This document shows positions 18,143 to 28,281 of a stretch of DNA of 64,000 bases, piece after piece. Origin of the DNA: Promicromonospora panici (GTDB lineage Bacteria; Actinomycetota; Actinomycetes; Actinomycetales; Cellulomonadaceae); the NCBI RefSeq assembly GCF_900608595.1, contig NZ_UWYY01000009.1, positions 62,001-126,000 on the forward strand, in the 5' to 3' direction. A program made the position numbers and the translations under genes. Under the pieces are notes generated by a model. The model saw nothing but the letters and a program-made list of their open reading frames with translations, did not search any database and had not been told where the DNA came from. Each line of letters starts with the position of its first letter. Position 1 is the first letter of the stretch.

Positions 18143-19803
18143 GACGCCAGCCAGGCCTCGGCGAAGGTCGGCGTCGACACCGTCGGCATCGCACGCAGAC
18201 CCCGCACGGTCGACGAGTACAGGAAGTGGTTCTGCTGGTCGTACAGCGGCAGGATGTAGTACCCGTCGAGGATGATCCGCTGCGCCTGCGCGTAGAGGTC
18301 GGCCCGCTCACCGGCATCGCTCGTGGCCGAGGCTCGGGTGAGCAGCTCGTCGAGCTCGGCGTCGTCCACCTGGGCGAGGTTCGCGAAGTAGCCGCTCGGC
18401 GCGGGCTCGATGCTGGCGGAGTGGTACAGGATCCGCAGCACGTCCGGCCCGACCTTCGTGTACGGGGCGCTGACCAGGTCGTAGTCGTTCTCGGCGAGCG
18501 CGCCGTACCAGCTCGACAGGTCGAGCGGGTGGAGGTTGACCTGGAAGCCCGCGGTCTTGGCGTCCGCCTGGATCTGCTCGAACAGGGACTGCTCGGCCGG
18601 GATCGACTGGTTGGTGCTCACCGGGAAGTCGAGGGTGAGGCGCTCGCCGTCCTTGACGCGGTAGCCCTCGGCGTCCCGCTCGTCCCAGCCGGCCTCGTCG
18701 AGGAGGTCCGCGGCGGCGGCGGTGTCGACGGCGAAGCGGTCGGGCTCGCTCAGGCCGAGCGGCTCGACGCTCGACAGCGGCGAGTACGAGCGCTCGGCCG
18801 TGCCGAAGAAGAGGCTCTGGATGCCGTCGTCCACGTTCACGGAACGGATGAACGCCTCGCGGACGCGCTCGTCGTCGAACGGCGCCTTGCCCGAGTTGAG
18901 CTCGATGCGGTTGGCGGCGCCGGGACGAGGCGCGTCGAGCTCCTCGATCGCGTCGTCCGGCTCCGCGGACCGGATGGTGTCGGGCTGCGCGTTGTCGATG
19001 ACCTGCGCCTCGCCCGACTGGAGCGCGGCGTAGCGGCTCGCGGAGTCGGGGATGAACCGCCACACGATCGAGTCGAGGTACGGCAGGGTGGCTCCCTCGG
19101 GCACCTCCACGTCAGCAGGCGGCGAGGCGTAGTCGTCGTTCCGCACGAGTGTCACCGACTCCTGGCGCTCCCACTCGTCGACGACGAACGGGCCGGTGCC
19201 GACCGGTGCGGCGCAGTTCTCCTCCTGGCTGCGTTCCAGGGCCTTCGGCGACTCCATCGCCACCCACACCTGCGAGAGCGACTCGAGCAGCGCGCTGTCC
19301 GGTGCGCTCAGCTCCAGGCGGACCAGGTGGTCGTCGACGGCCACCACGTTCTCGATCTTCGCCAGCGCGAGGTAACCGGTCGACGACGCCGTCGCCGGGT
19401 CCTGCACGTGCTCGATGTTCGCGGCGACGGCTTCGGCGTCGAAGGGCGTGCCATCGGTGAACGTCACGTCCTCGCGGAGCCGGAACTCCCACGTGAGGCC
19501 GTCGTCGCTCTCGGTCCACTCGGTGGCGAGCCACGGGATGACCTCGCCGTCATCGGAGAGCGAGACGAGCGACTCCAGGTACTGCGTGGCGATGAGCGCC
19601 TGCGGGTAGTTGCCGCCCACGTGCGGGTCGAGGCAGGAGGGCTCGGCGTCGCCGGAGGCGTAGGTCAGGGTTCCGCCTGCCACGGGTTCGCCGGTGGGCT
19701 CGCCGGTCGTCCCTCCCCCGGGTGAGCAGGCGGCGATCAGGAGAGCGACGGCGGCCGTCAGCACGACGGCGGCACGCGGGCGGGAGAACCGGCGCGAGGG
19801 CAT
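18139..19803 (-). CDS. ABC importer substrate-binding lipoprotein (SBP_bac_5)
   Basis: 554 residues. The signal peptide with lipobox LLIAAC puts the lipidated Cys at about residue 26. The mature protein is a family 5 solute-binding protein: GGTLTYASGDAEPSCLDPH, TEWTESDDGLTWEFRLREDV, then NRIELNSGKAPFDDERVREAF. It delivers peptides, nickel-chelates or similar ligands to the two permeases downstream; the ligand cannot be told from sequence. It is first in a four-gene operon ordered binding protein, DppB, DppC, DppDF, all with 4-bp overlaps, so this is one complete importer. Confidence 0.9.
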   Translation of the reverse strand: MPSRRFSRPRAAVVLTAAVALLIAACSPGGGTTGEPTGEPVAGGTLTYASGDAEPSCLDPHVGGNYPQALIATQYLESLVSLSDDGEVIPWLATEWTESDDGLTWEFRLREDVTFTDGTPFDAEAVAANIEHVQDPATASSTGYLALAKIENVVAVDDHLVRLELSAPDSALLESLSQVWVAMESPKALERSQEENCAAPVGTGPFVVDEWERQESVTLVRNDDYASPPADVEVPEGATLPYLDSIVWRFIPDSASRYAALQSGEAQVIDNAQPDTIRSAEPDDAIEELDAPRPGAANRIELNSGKAPFDDERVREAFIRSVNVDDGIQSLFFGTAERSYSPLSSVEPLGLSEPDRFAVDTAAAADLLDEAGWDERDAEGYRVKDGERLTLDFPVSTNQSIPAEQSLFEQIQADAKTAGFQVNLHPLDLSSWYGALAENDYDLVSAPYTKVGPDVLRILYHSASIEPAPSGYFANLAQVDDAELDELLTRASATSDAGERADLYAQAQRIILDGYYILPLYDQQNHFLYSSTVRGLRAMPTVSTPTFAEAWLAS

Positions 19804-19995
19804 GGCTTCGTGTACATCCTGTCTGGAAGGTTGTCCGAACGACTCCGTTCATGCTCCCAAACCCCCGCTCCCGACGGTGGTATTCCGCCTACGGGTGCCG
19901 TGTGGGGCGTGCCACACACGACGACGCTGCTACGCCGCCCGAAGGCCGGCCGCCCCATGCGCACGTGGACGGCCGGCCCGTTCCGAGAGGCTGGG

Positions 19996-21396
19996 TCAGT
20001 CGTTGCGCCCGATCGTGATGCACTGCTCGGACCCACTTTCGGCGGCCCACGCGCCGGCGTTGCCGGCGTTGTCAACGCCGCGGGCCGTCCAGCACGTCGT
20101 CGATCCCTGTGGACTCGTGACGTCGGCGGTGTCGCCCGGGATGACTACATAGTCGCCGAACGTGTCCTCATGTACTTGCTTCTGTCGGTAACGGAGCTCC
20201 ACACGAGCGACTCCGCTCGGACGGAAGTACGGGTCACCGGAGTCCGACACGGACGCCGTGACGGTGTAGTCCGGATCGGACGCGTGCTCTGGCATGCCGC
20301 TGATCCACTCCGCGCCGATGCTGAGACCGTTCAGCCAGGGGGCGCTGGTGTCCGTCGGCTCGGTCGCCACCGGCGAGGCGATCGACGTCAGGTCCACGGC
20401 GCGCACGTCATCGGCGGCGTCGACATAGGCAACCGTCGTACCGGCGTCGTCCAGATCGAACTCCGGCAGGTTGGTGTTGGTGTCTGAAGGGACCGCGAGG
20501 GATCTCGTGACTCCGCCGAAGACACCTTCTGCTGCCGTGCCGTACCCGTAGTCGTACGCGTACTCGCCCACCACGACACCAGGGCCGAGCTGCACCGGAA
20601 CGCGAGTCGACGCGCCGCCGCTCCGCTCGAGAACCTCGTAGTCGCGGTAGACCCCTTCGAGGTCGAGCAGCAGCCCACCTTCCCTGCACGACAACATGGT
20701 GAAGCGTTCGTCCGCGTCATCGACGACAGCGAAGCCGTTGAAGTCTGATGAGCAGACCTCCGGCCGCTGTTCGAGGACACCGCCGGTCACGATGTCGTAC
20801 CGCGTCAAGGTGAACTGGTCGTCCATCACGACGACGTCGTCACCAGCGACAGCAACTCCCCGGCTGCTGCCTTCGAAGGAAGCCGGGACCGTGAGCGTGT
20901 CCGTCGGTTCTGTGACGGGCTGCACGACCACGGACGACCCCTGGCGCAAGGCCAGATACTGGGCGCCGGCACCCAGAGTCGTGCTCGTCGAGGTGCTCCG
21001 GCTCCCACCCCCCTCACGCGCCCAGGCGATCAGGTTCGTGTCGCCCTGGTCGATCTGCACGACGTCGGTCTCCGCCGTGACGAGCTCGCCGACCAGCGGC
21101 GACCCACCGAGCTCGGTGCCCCACGCCGCCGCGGGGTCCGCTCGGTCACGCCAGACGACCTGCGGCCCAGACGCGGACTGGACCTCGACGAAGAGGTAGT
21201 GGTCGGTCAGCGCGACCTCCGTCGGGGTACCGAATGTGCTGACTTCTCCGGCGGTCACGAGGACGGTGCTCGGCGCGGGGTCGGCCTGTGCGGGCCCCGC
21301 GGCGATCACCATGCCGCCTAGCGCCACAGCGCTGATGGCACCGAAGCCGAGAGAACGTCTCGTCACGGCAGGGCGCACCAGGGTGGTGCAGAACAT
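19996..21396 (-). CDS. Secreted protein of unknown function
   Basis: 466 residues from ATG 21396; GGAGG sits 4 nt upstream, and the longer open frame is rejected. It starts with a signal peptide containing a twin Arg (VTRRSLGFGAISAVALGGM) and cleavage near AGPAQA-DP. The mature part has repeated short beta motifs (VVQPVTEPTDTLTVP, GVAVAGDDVVVMDDQFTLTR, FNGFAVVDDADERFTM), suggesting a propeller-like first part. It is followed by an Ig-like C-terminus (YTVTASVSDSGD, CWTARGVDNAGNAGAW). I do not recognise a named domain. Codon use looks less biased than its neighbours. It stands alone between the importer operon and the divergent TelA operon. Confidence 0.65.
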   Translation of the reverse strand: MFCTTLVRPAVTRRSLGFGAISAVALGGMVIAAGPAQADPAPSTVLVTAGEVSTFGTPTEVALTDHYLFVEVQSASGPQVVWRDRADPAAAWGTELGGSPLVGELVTAETDVVQIDQGDTNLIAWAREGGGSRSTSTSTTLGAGAQYLALRQGSSVVVQPVTEPTDTLTVPASFEGSSRGVAVAGDDVVVMDDQFTLTRYDIVTGGVLEQRPEVCSSDFNGFAVVDDADERFTMLSCREGGLLLDLEGVYRDYEVLERSGGASTRVPVQLGPGVVVGEYAYDYGYGTAAEGVFGGVTRSLAVPSDTNTNLPEFDLDDAGTTVAYVDAADDVRAVDLTSIASPVATEPTDTSAPWLNGLSIGAEWISGMPEHASDPDYTVTASVSDSGDPYFRPSGVARVELRYRQKQVHEDTFGDYVVIPGDTADVTSPQGSTTCWTARGVDNAGNAGAWAAESGSEQCITIGRND

Positions 21397-21612
21397 ATTG
21401 CCTCCAAACGCGCCACGGTCGCGGCGACAGTCAGCGACCGTAGCGACGACCCGGGCCCATGAGTAGGGTCCTATCGGGTGAAATCGGGCATTGCACCCCA
21501 TCTTCGCTCGACCGCCGGCCGTGCCCACGGCACGCCGGGAACTCTTGTCGGTGCCTCCGCGTTCTCACCCCGCACCCAGGCGTTTTCCTCCCGGCGAGAG
21601 TGGCTCGCCGCA

Positions 21613-21618
21613 TATACT
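21613..21618 (+). promoter_or_regulatory. Probable -10 box of the telA-pknG operon
   Basis: TATACT in GC-rich surroundings, 36 nt before the telA ATG. It would give a leader of about 29 nt containing GAGGAG. No good -35 is seen at 17 bp, so the promoter may need an activator or an alternative sigma factor. Confidence 0.4.
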
Positions 21619-21653
21619 CGCCGGGTTCGGACGCCCTATCGCGAGGAGCACCG

Positions 21654-22871
21654 ATGACCGAGCCGATGCCGCTTCAACCGCCTGCCCCCGCCGAGCCCCT
21701 CGTGCTCAGCGCGCCCGACCCGGTCCAGCCCGTTGCCGCCACGCAGGCGCCCAAGATGGCGCCCAAGGTGGACCCCGCCGTCGCCCCCGCGCTCGACCAG
21801 AAGGTATCCACCTACCTCGACGGTCTGCTCAGCGCCGATACCAAGAGCCCCGAGTTCGCCAAGCGTGCCGACGACGTGCGCACCATGGGCGACCAGGACA
21901 TCCGCCAGGCCGCCGACTCCAGCAACCGGCTGCTGGCCACGCCCGTCCGGGCGCTCAAGGAGGGCGGCCTCGCGGACGGCTCCAAGGTGGGCCAGACCCT
22001 GCTGGAGCTGCGCCGCACCGTCGAGGACCTGGACCCGTCCGAGAAGAGCGTCGGGCGCAAGTTCCTCGGCGTCATCCCGTTCGGCGACAAGCTGCAGGAC
22101 TACTTCCGCCGCTACGAGTCCGCCCAGGGCCAGCTCAACGCGATCATCCAGGCCCTGTACAACGGGCAGGACGAGCTGCGCAAGGACAACGCGGCGCTCA
22201 ACCTGGAGAAGCAGAACCTCTGGGACACGATGGCGCGGCTCAACCAGTACATCTACGTGGCCGAGCGGCTCGACGCCCAGCTGTCCGCGAAGGTCGCCGA
22301 GCTCCAGATCGCCGAGCCCGAACGGGCCAAGGCGCTGTCCGAGGACGTCCTGTTCTACGTGCGCCAGAAGCACCAGGACCTGCTCACGCAGCTCGCGGTG
22401 TCGATCCAGGGCTACCTTGCGATCGACATCATCATCAAGAACAACGTCGAGCTCACCAAGGGTGTCGACCGCGCCACGACGACTACGGTCTCCGCGCTGC
22501 GCACCGCCGTCATCGTGGCCCAGGCCCTGGCGAACCAGAAGCTCGTGCTCGACCAGATCGGCGCGCTGAACACCACGACGTCGAACATGATCGCCTCCAC
22601 GTCCAAGATGCTCGCCGACCAGTCCGCGACCATCCAGGAGCAGGCCGCGAGCTCGACGGTCGGCATCGAGCAGCTCCAGGCGGCGTTCGCGAACATCTAC
22701 GCCACGATGGACTCCATCAGCGACTTCAAGAGCCGGGCGCTCGACTCGATGTCGCAGACCATCGGCGTGCTCCAGACCGAGACGACCAAGGCGACCGAGT
22801 ACGTGGAGCGCGCACGGCGTACCAACACCAACGGCGTGGCGAGCGGATCACTCGACCTCAACACCCCGTGA
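21654..22871 (+). CDS. TelA/KlaA-family toxic-anion resistance protein
   Basis: 405 residues. ATG 21654 has GAGGAG 5 nt upstream. After a Pro-Ala-rich head (1-50) the protein is almost entirely helical. It shows the TelA signature: [20 protein letters not shown] near 135, then [23 protein letters not shown] and [21 protein letters not shown], and [20 protein letters not shown] further on. TelA proteins are cytoplasmic, associated with tellurite and other stress resistance, with unproven mechanism. Here it leads a ten-gene operon that ends in kinase, phosphatase, vWA and FHA genes. The next gene starts 20 bp later. Confidence 0.85.
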   Translation: MTEPMPLQPPAPAEPLVLSAPDPVQPVAATQAPKMAPKVDPAVAPALDQKVSTYLDGLLSADTKSPEFAKRADDVRTMGDQDIRQAADSSNRLLATPVRALKEGGLADGSKVGQTLLELRRTVEDLDPSEKSVGRKFLGVIPFGDKLQDYFRRYESAQGQLNAIIQALYNGQDELRKDNAALNLEKQNLWDTMARLNQYIYVAERLDAQLSAKVAELQIAEPERAKALSEDVLFYVRQKHQDLLTQLAVSIQGYLAIDIIIKNNVELTKGVDRATTTTVSALRTAVIVAQALANQKLVLDQIGALNTTTSNMIASTSKMLADQSATIQEQAASSTVGIEQLQAAFANIYATMDSISDFKSRALDSMSQTIGVLQTETTKATEYVERARRTNTNGVASGSLDLNTP

Positions 22872-22891
22872 CGGCGGGCCCGGAGGCAGGT

Positions 22892-23473
22892 ATGAGCTGG
22901 TGGCGGCGACTCTTCGGCGGAAGCACGCACACCGAGGAAGAGGAGCGGCAGGTCTCGATCCCCGCCCCGCCCACCACCGAGCAGATAGTGACGTCCGTCG
23001 ACGCCGTCCTGGCACGCACGTCCGGCCGGGCGCCGGCGGCCGTCACCGCCCGGGTGCAGCGGGTCGCCGAGACCGTGCACGAGATGGCGCCGCGCCTGGA
23101 CCGGCTCGGCGCCGGATCCCAGCAGGCGCACACCGTCGTCGCCACCGCGACCAGCTACCTGCCCGAGGCCGTCGACGCCTACCTGCGCCTCCCCCGCGAC
23201 TTCGCCGACCGGCGCGTCGTGGACCGCGGCAAGACGTCGCTCATGATCCTGTGCGACCAGCTCGACCTGCTGGGAGCCACCATCGACAAGATCTCCGACG
23301 CCGTGTCCCGCGCCGACGCCGTCGCCCTCGTGGCGCACGGCCGCTTCCTCGAGGAGAAGTTCGGCACGTCGTCCGGCCTGACGCTCCCGGGTACCGCGCC
23401 CGGCTCCCTTCCGGCCCCGGGCTCGACGGCCCCCGGGACGACGTCGGCCCCGCCTCCCCTGGAGGCCCCGTGA
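22892..23473 (+). CDS. XpaC-like helical protein, TelA partner
   Basis: 193 residues, GGAGG 5 nt before the ATG. It has a short basic head ([10 protein letters not shown]), then a helical core: [40 protein letters not shown] and [19 protein letters not shown]. This pattern resembles the C-terminal half of XpaC (5-bromo-4-chloroindolyl phosphate hydrolysis) proteins, which often accompany telA. The Pro/Gly/Ser-rich tail is probably disordered. It overlaps the next gene by 4 bp (GTGA). The XpaC assignment is by pattern only. Confidence 0.5.
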   Translation: MSWWRRLFGGSTHTEEEERQVSIPAPPTTEQIVTSVDAVLARTSGRAPAAVTARVQRVAETVHEMAPRLDRLGAGSQQAHTVVATATSYLPEAVDAYLRLPRDFADRRVVDRGKTSLMILCDQLDLLGATIDKISDAVSRADAVALVAHGRFLEEKFGTSSGLTLPGTAPGSLPAPGSTAPGTTSAPPPLEAP

Positions 23474-24831
23474 CCACGGACGGCGGAGGCCCGGTGAGCA
23501 CGACGCCGCTCGGTGCCGCCCTCGACGCGCTCGCCGCGACGGCCACCGCCGTCGGCGTGAGCGCCCCGGCCGCCCGAACCGAGGGCGAACGGCTGGCCGC
23601 GGCCGTGGCCGAGTCCTCCCCCGGTGCCCCGGCCGACTGGCTCACGGCGACGGCCCGACCGACGTCGACCGGCTTCCAGCAGTTCTTCGACGCCGCAGTA
23701 AGCGCACGCCGCTGGCGCTCCTCCCCGACAGACCTCCTCACCGAGCTCATCACCACCGGCAACCCCGGCGCGGCCCGGTACGCCGAGGCCCTGGCCGCCG
23801 TCGTGGACGCCGCGGCCGCCCTCGGCGACCCCAGCATCAGCGCCATAGCCGCCGCCGAAGGCACCAAGGCCGTCCACCGCAGCGCCGCGGCAGGCCGCGA
23901 CAAAGCCGCCGAACCCACCGCCCAGGGCGACCCCACAGGAGAGGCCGCGGGGTCCGCGGCCACCCCGGCCGAGGCCCCCGAGGCCCCCGAGGCCCCCGAA
24001 CAGAGAACCCTCGAAGAGCTGCTCAGAGAGCTCGACGACCTCACCGGACTGACGAGAGTCAAGAACGAGATACACCGCCAGACCGAGCTCCTCCGCATCG
24101 AGCGCCTGCGCGCCGAAGCCGGCCTCACGTCCCCGACGCTGACCCGCCACCTCGTGTTCGTGGGCAACCCGGGCACCGGCAAGACCACGGTCGGCCGCCT
24201 GGTCGCCGGGATCTACCGCGCGCTCGGCCTGCTCGAGAAAGGCCACCTCGTGGAGGTGGACCGGTCCGAGCTGGTCGCGGGCTACCTGGGCCAGACGGCC
24301 GAGAAGACGACGGCCGTGGTGCAGCGCGCCCTGGGCGGCGTGCTGTTCATCGACGAGGCGTACGCCCTGGCCGAGGACCAGTACGGCCGGGAGGCGGTCG
24401 ACACGCTCGTCAAGGACATGGAGGACCACCGCGATGACCTCGTGGTGATCGTGGCGGGCTACCCGGGCCCGATGGCCCGGTTCGTGAGTACGAACCCGGG
24501 CCTGGAGAGCCGCTTCGCGCGGACCATCACGTTCGAGGACTACTCCGGCGACGAGCTGCGGCAGATCTTCGAGAGCATGGCCCGGGCCGCCGACTTCGAG
24601 CCGGAGCCGGCCACGCTGGAGCGGTTCGACCGTCTCGCGGCGGACCAGGTGCGCGGCGAGGGCTTCGGCAACGGGCGCTGGGCACGCAATGTGCTGGATT
24701 CCGCGATCGCCCGGCACGCCTGGCGCCTGCGGGACGTTGAACGACCGACGCTGGACCAGCTGCGCACGCTGGTCCCGGAAGACCTGGAGGATGTCGTGGA
24801 CATCGGCACAGACAGCGGGGCCACCCCGTGA
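23470..24831 (+). CDS. AAA+ ATPase, CbbX/SpoVK-like
   Basis: 453 residues from GTG 23470 (GGAGG 4 nt upstream; overlaps previous stop). The N-terminal helical domain (about 1-150) is followed by a Pro-Glu-Ala linker ([11 protein letters not shown]). The AAA+ core begins at [15 protein letters not shown]. Walker A is GNPGTGKT (232-239); pore-loop-like segment [13 protein letters not shown]; Walker B LFIDEA (D295, E296); sensor [14 protein letters not shown]; arginine-finger region [10 protein letters not shown]. CbbX-like ATPases remodel protein complexes; in type VII secretion (EccA) they have a similar core. Here it may act on the TelA complex or on the signalling proteins downstream. Confidence 0.85.
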   Translation: MTTDGGGPVSTTPLGAALDALAATATAVGVSAPAARTEGERLAAAVAESSPGAPADWLTATARPTSTGFQQFFDAAVSARRWRSSPTDLLTELITTGNPGAARYAEALAAVVDAAAALGDPSISAIAAAEGTKAVHRSAAAGRDKAAEPTAQGDPTGEAAGSAATPAEAPEAPEAPEQRTLEELLRELDDLTGLTRVKNEIHRQTELLRIERLRAEAGLTSPTLTRHLVFVGNPGTGKTTVGRLVAGIYRALGLLEKGHLVEVDRSELVAGYLGQTAEKTTAVVQRALGGVLFIDEAYALAEDQYGREAVDTLVKDMEDHRDDLVVIVAGYPGPMARFVSTNPGLESRFARTITFEDYSGDELRQIFESMARAADFEPEPATLERFDRLAADQVRGEGFGNGRWARNVLDSAIARHAWRLRDVERPTLDQLRTLVPEDLEDVVDIGTDSGATP

Positions 24832-26159
24832 CCGCGCCCCTGACGACGAGCCCGGCCGCGCCCGGCGCCGGGACCGGCCCCGCGGACGGCAACGGTGCCG
24901 CTCCCGAGCCCACGACGCCCGCCGCGCGGTTCACCGCGGGTCTGGCGACCACGCCGGGCCGGCTGGCGCTGGCCACGACGGTCGCCGTCGTGGCGTGCCT
25001 GCTGCTGGGCGTGACGGGGTTCCTGGCGGGCAGCAGCCAGTCCGCGGCCCTGCGCGACGCGCAGCGCGACGCGGCCCAGCTGGTCGGCACGCAGGAGCTG
25101 CGCAACGACCTCGTGTCGGCGGACGCCACGGCGACCAACGCGTTCCTCGTGGGCGGGCTGGAGCCGGCGGAGGCACGCGCCCGGTACGAGGCGAGCCTGT
25201 CCGAGGCAGCGCAGGCCGTCCCGTCGCTGGCCGCGACCGCACGGGGGGACGGCGAGGCCGCCGACCTCGCGACGATCTCCGACTCCGTGCAGCGGTACGC
25301 GGGCCTGGTCGAGTCGGCCCGGGCGAACAACCGGCAGGGCTTCCCGGTCGGCGCGGCCTACCTGGACCAGGCCTCGGCCGCCCTGCGCGACGAGGTGCTG
25401 CCCACCCTCGACGAGGTGTCGGTCTCGACGTCCGAGCGCGTCGACGCCGACATGGGTTCCGTCTCCCTGGCCCAGGCGCTGCTGCTGTTCGTGCTGCTGG
25501 GCCTGGTGGCGCTGGGCGCCGTCCAGCTCTGGCTGGCGCGCCGCACCCACCGTGTGCTGAACACAGGCCTCGCGGCCGCGAGCGTCGCCCTCCTGGTGGG
25601 CGGGGTGGTTGCCACGGCCGCCGTCCTGGGCGGCAACGGCGTGGCCCGGTCCGTGGCGAGCGGCCCGTACGCGGCGACCGTCGCGACGTCGCAGGCCCTC
25701 TCGCTGGCCACCGACGCCAAGTCGATGGAGTCGTTCACGCTGATCAAGCGCGGCTCCGGTGCCGACTTCGAGGAGTCCTACCAGACGTCGCTCGCCAGTG
25801 CGCAGGACCTCCTGGACGAGGCCGGGAACGCCGTCGACGGCGACACCAGCTCGCAGGACCTCCTGGCGGCCTGGGACGCCAAGCACGCCGAGATCCGCGA
25901 GCTGGACGACGGCGGCGACTGGGACGCCGCCGTCGAGGCGGCGACGTCCACCGCCGACGACTCGGCGGGCGCGGCGTTCGCCGCGTTCTCCGACTCCGCC
26001 CACGCCGAGGTCGAGGCCACGAGCACCGCGGCGGTCGACCGGCTGGGTTCCGCCTCGACCACCGCCCTGATCGCCGGCTGGGTCGCCCTGGTGCTCGGCG
26101 TGGCCGGGGCCGTGGCCGCGACCGCCGGGATGAACGTCCGCCTGAAGGAGTACCGATGA
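24828..26159 (+). CDS. glnX: GlnX-like four-helix membrane sensor component
   Basis: 443 residues from GTG 24828 (4-bp overlap). Four membrane helices are at about 48-70, 222-242, 250-273 and 413-437. They enclose two extracytoplasmic helical domains of similar length (roughly 72-220 and 275-410), an internally repeated layout. The cytoplasmic ends are short. Size, topology and position just before a GlnH-like lipoprotein and a PknG-like kinase match mycobacterial GlnX. There it receives amino-acid information from GlnH and controls PknG. Sequence similarity in this family is low, so the call leans on topology and synteny. Confidence 0.72.
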   Translation: MTAPLTTSPAAPGAGTGPADGNGAAPEPTTPAARFTAGLATTPGRLALATTVAVVACLLLGVTGFLAGSSQSAALRDAQRDAAQLVGTQELRNDLVSADATATNAFLVGGLEPAEARARYEASLSEAAQAVPSLAATARGDGEAADLATISDSVQRYAGLVESARANNRQGFPVGAAYLDQASAALRDEVLPTLDEVSVSTSERVDADMGSVSLAQALLLFVLLGLVALGAVQLWLARRTHRVLNTGLAAASVALLVGGVVATAAVLGGNGVARSVASGPYAATVATSQALSLATDAKSMESFTLIKRGSGADFEESYQTSLASAQDLLDEAGNAVDGDTSSQDLLAAWDAKHAEIRELDDGGDWDAAVEAATSTADDSAGAAFAAFSDSAHAEVEATSTAAVDRLGSASTTALIAGWVALVLGVAGAVAATAGMNVRLKEYR

Positions 26160-27181
26160 GCATGCGCACAGCCCGCAGACCGCTGGTCACCGCCCTCGTC
26201 GCGCTCGCCATCGTCGGCACGACGGCGGCGTGCGCGCCCCAGCCCACGACACAGCTCCTGACCGGCACGGCCGGGCTCGGCTCGTCGGCGCAGGAGTCCA
26301 CGCAGGAGGCGGCACCGCAGGCGCGGAGCGGCGGCGCGGCGGCGGGCGCCGTCGCCGCGCCGCAGGACTGCGCCGACGGGCTCCCCGCCGTCGCCTCGAT
26401 CGACCCGGGCGGCAGCCCGGAGGTGACGTCCGGCTCCACGATGGCGGCCATCCGCGAGCGCGGCGCGCTCCGCGTGGGTGTCTCGGCGGACACGCTGCTC
26501 ATGGGGTCGCGCAACCCGTTCAACGGCGAGATCGAGGGCTTCGACATCGATGTCGCCCGCCAGGTGGCCGACGCGATCCTCGGCGACCCGGACGCGATCC
26601 AGTTCCGCGTGATCACGTCGGGCGACCGCGAGACGGTCCTGCAAGAGCACGAGGTCGACATCGTGACCCGCGCCTTCACCATCAACTGCGACCGCTGGGA
26701 GAACATCGCGTTCTCCGCGGAGTACTACCACTCGGGCCAGAAGCTCCTCGTGCCGTCCACGTCCGACGTCGCGGGCATCGACGACCTCGCCGGGCAGCGC
26801 GTCTGCGCGCCCGACGGCACCACCACCCTGGAACGGCTCCAGCAGTGGGAGGGCGTCGAGGCGGTCCCCGCCGCCACGCACACGACGTGCCTGGTCCTGT
26901 TCCAGCAGGGTGCGGTGGACGCCATCACCGGCGACGACACGGTCCTGGCCGGCTTCGCCGCGCAGGACCCGTACGCGAGCGTCGTGGGCGACGCCGTGAG
27001 CGACGAGCCGTACGGCGTCGGCATCCCGGCCGACCAGGCGGACATGGTGCGGTTCGTCAACGGCGTGCTGGAGGACATGGTCTCCAGCGGGCGGTGGGAG
27101 CAGTCCTACGACCGCTGGCTGGGCGACGCGCTCGGCCCGGCGCCGGCCGCACCGCAGCCCGTGTACGGACGGACGCCGTGA
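26156..27181 (+). CDS. glnH: GlnH-like amino-acid-binding lipoprotein
   Basis: 341 residues. It overlaps glnX by ATGA. The lipobox (VGTTAAC) places the lipidated Cys at residue 26, followed by a long Ala/Gln/Ser-rich tether. The family 3 solute-binding fold starts near 95: MAAIRERGALRVGVSADTLL, NPFNGEIEGFDIDVARQVAD, then DDLAGQRVCAPDGTTTLERL and QQGAVDAITGDDTVLAGF. In mycobacteria GlnH binds Asp, Glu and amides as the sensory input of GlnX-PknG. No permease gene is in this operon, which supports a sensing rather than a transport role. Confidence 0.85.
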   Translation: MSMRTARRPLVTALVALAIVGTTAACAPQPTTQLLTGTAGLGSSAQESTQEAAPQARSGGAAAGAVAAPQDCADGLPAVASIDPGGSPEVTSGSTMAAIRERGALRVGVSADTLLMGSRNPFNGEIEGFDIDVARQVADAILGDPDAIQFRVITSGDRETVLQEHEVDIVTRAFTINCDRWENIAFSAEYYHSGQKLLVPSTSDVAGIDDLAGQRVCAPDGTTTLERLQQWEGVEAVPAATHTTCLVLFQQGAVDAITGDDTVLAGFAAQDPYASVVGDAVSDEPYGVGIPADQADMVRFVNGVLEDMVSSGRWEQSYDRWLGDALGPAPAAPQPVYGRTP

Positions 27182-28281
27182 GCAGGACCGACCGCGCGCC
27201 GGCGCCGCCCGGCGCCCTGGGGGTGGCGGCAGAGCCGGACGCGCTCCTGACCTACCTCGCGGACCTCCAGTCGTGGCTCGACGCGCGCCGCGCCGACCTG
27301 GACCGGCTCGACGCCGCGGCCCGCCAGTCCGGCGCGGACGGCGTCACGGCCGACGTCGTCCTCGCGCTGACCCTGTGGCAGGCGGTGCGCACACGCGCCG
27401 ACGAGCTGGTGACGGTATGGGACTCGGGCCGGGCCGACGCCGTGGCGCGCGAGCGCATGTCGCAGCTCATCTGGGGCCGCCTCGGCGGCGACCCCGCCAC
27501 CTCGCTCCTCTCGCTGGTCGACGCCGCGCGCCTGTGCGACGCCCAGGCCGACCAGCTCGCCGCCCGGCTGTCCTTCGACCCGCACGCCGCCGACGTCACC
27601 GCCCGCTTCCGGGCGGTCGCCGCGGGGATCGTCCGGGCCGAGGACGCCGCGCACGCGACCGCCGACACGGAGGACGACGCCGCCGTCGCCCGCCTGCGCG
27701 ACCGGCTGGCCCGGCTCAAGTCCGACGCCGCCCGCGGCGCCGACGTCTCGGGCCCGCTCGGCGCGCTCGAGAACGACATAGCGCGCACCGAGCGCGACCT
27801 CATCGTGGCCACCGCCCGGAGCCGGTCGCTCGTCAAGGACCGGGAGCGCGCCGTCGCGCTGCGCACCACCCTGGCGGAGCGGCTGCCCGTGCTCACCCAG
27901 GTCGCCGAGCGCTGCCGCCGCGAGATCGCGGACCCGCCGCGGCTCGCGATCCCGGACGTGTCCCGGCTCGGCGACGTGCCGGACGAACGCGACCGGCTCG
28001 CGACGTACGTCCAGCGGCTGGGCGCCGTCGAGCGCGCGATGGAGCGCGTCGAGGACGCCTACACCGCACCCCTGCGCGAGCGCGCCGAGCTGCGCTACCG
28101 CGTCAAGAACCTGATGACGAAGGCCCAGGGCAACGGGCGGGCGGCGTCGTCCACCGTGAAGGCGGGCGAGGACGAGGCCCGCGAGGCGCTGGACGCCACC
28201 CCCTGCGACCTGGCCCTGGCACGGCACTTCACCGAGCAGCTCGAGACGCTCGTGCGCGATCTCCCGGAGGGACACCGATGA
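27178..28281 (+). CDS. Coiled-coil protein of unknown function in the pknG operon
   Basis: 367 residues from GTG 27178 (GTGA overlap with glnH). It has no signal peptide, no membrane segment and no Cys cluster; it is predominantly charged, Ala/Arg/Asp-rich helix. Heptad-like stretches include YLADLQSWLDARRADLDRLD near the start, AVARLRDRLARLKSDAARGA mid-protein, and RLGAVERAMERVEDAYTAPL later. It ends HFTEQLETLVRDLPEGHR. I do not recognise the family. Its position between GlnH and PknG, with overlaps at both ends, suggests an adaptor or scaffold in the pathway. Confidence 0.6.
   Translation: MSRTDRAPAPPGALGVAAEPDALLTYLADLQSWLDARRADLDRLDAAARQSGADGVTADVVLALTLWQAVRTRADELVTVWDSGRADAVARERMSQLIWGRLGGDPATSLLSLVDAARLCDAQADQLAARLSFDPHAADVTARFRAVAAGIVRAEDAAHATADTEDDAAVARLRDRLARLKSDAARGADVSGPLGALENDIARTERDLIVATARSRSLVKDRERAVALRTTLAERLPVLTQVAERCRREIADPPRLAIPDVSRLGDVPDERDRLATYVQRLGAVERAMERVEDAYTAPLRERAELRYRVKNLMTKAQGNGRAASSTVKAGEDEAREALDATPCDLALARHFTEQLETLVRDLPEGHR

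Noticed and set aside
18226..19725. 499-residue plus-strand open frame opposite the binding lipoprotein
   Set aside because: Complement of a well-supported lipoprotein gene; no ribosome site or family motif.
21654..24831. Type VII secretion locus (AAA ATPase resembling EccA)
   Set aside because: No FtsK/SpoIIIE ATPase, WXG100 proteins, mycosin or EccD-like membrane protein nearby.
26156..27181. GlnH-like protein as part of an amino-acid ABC importer
   Set aside because: No permease or ATPase gene in the operon; GlnX topology is not that of a permease.
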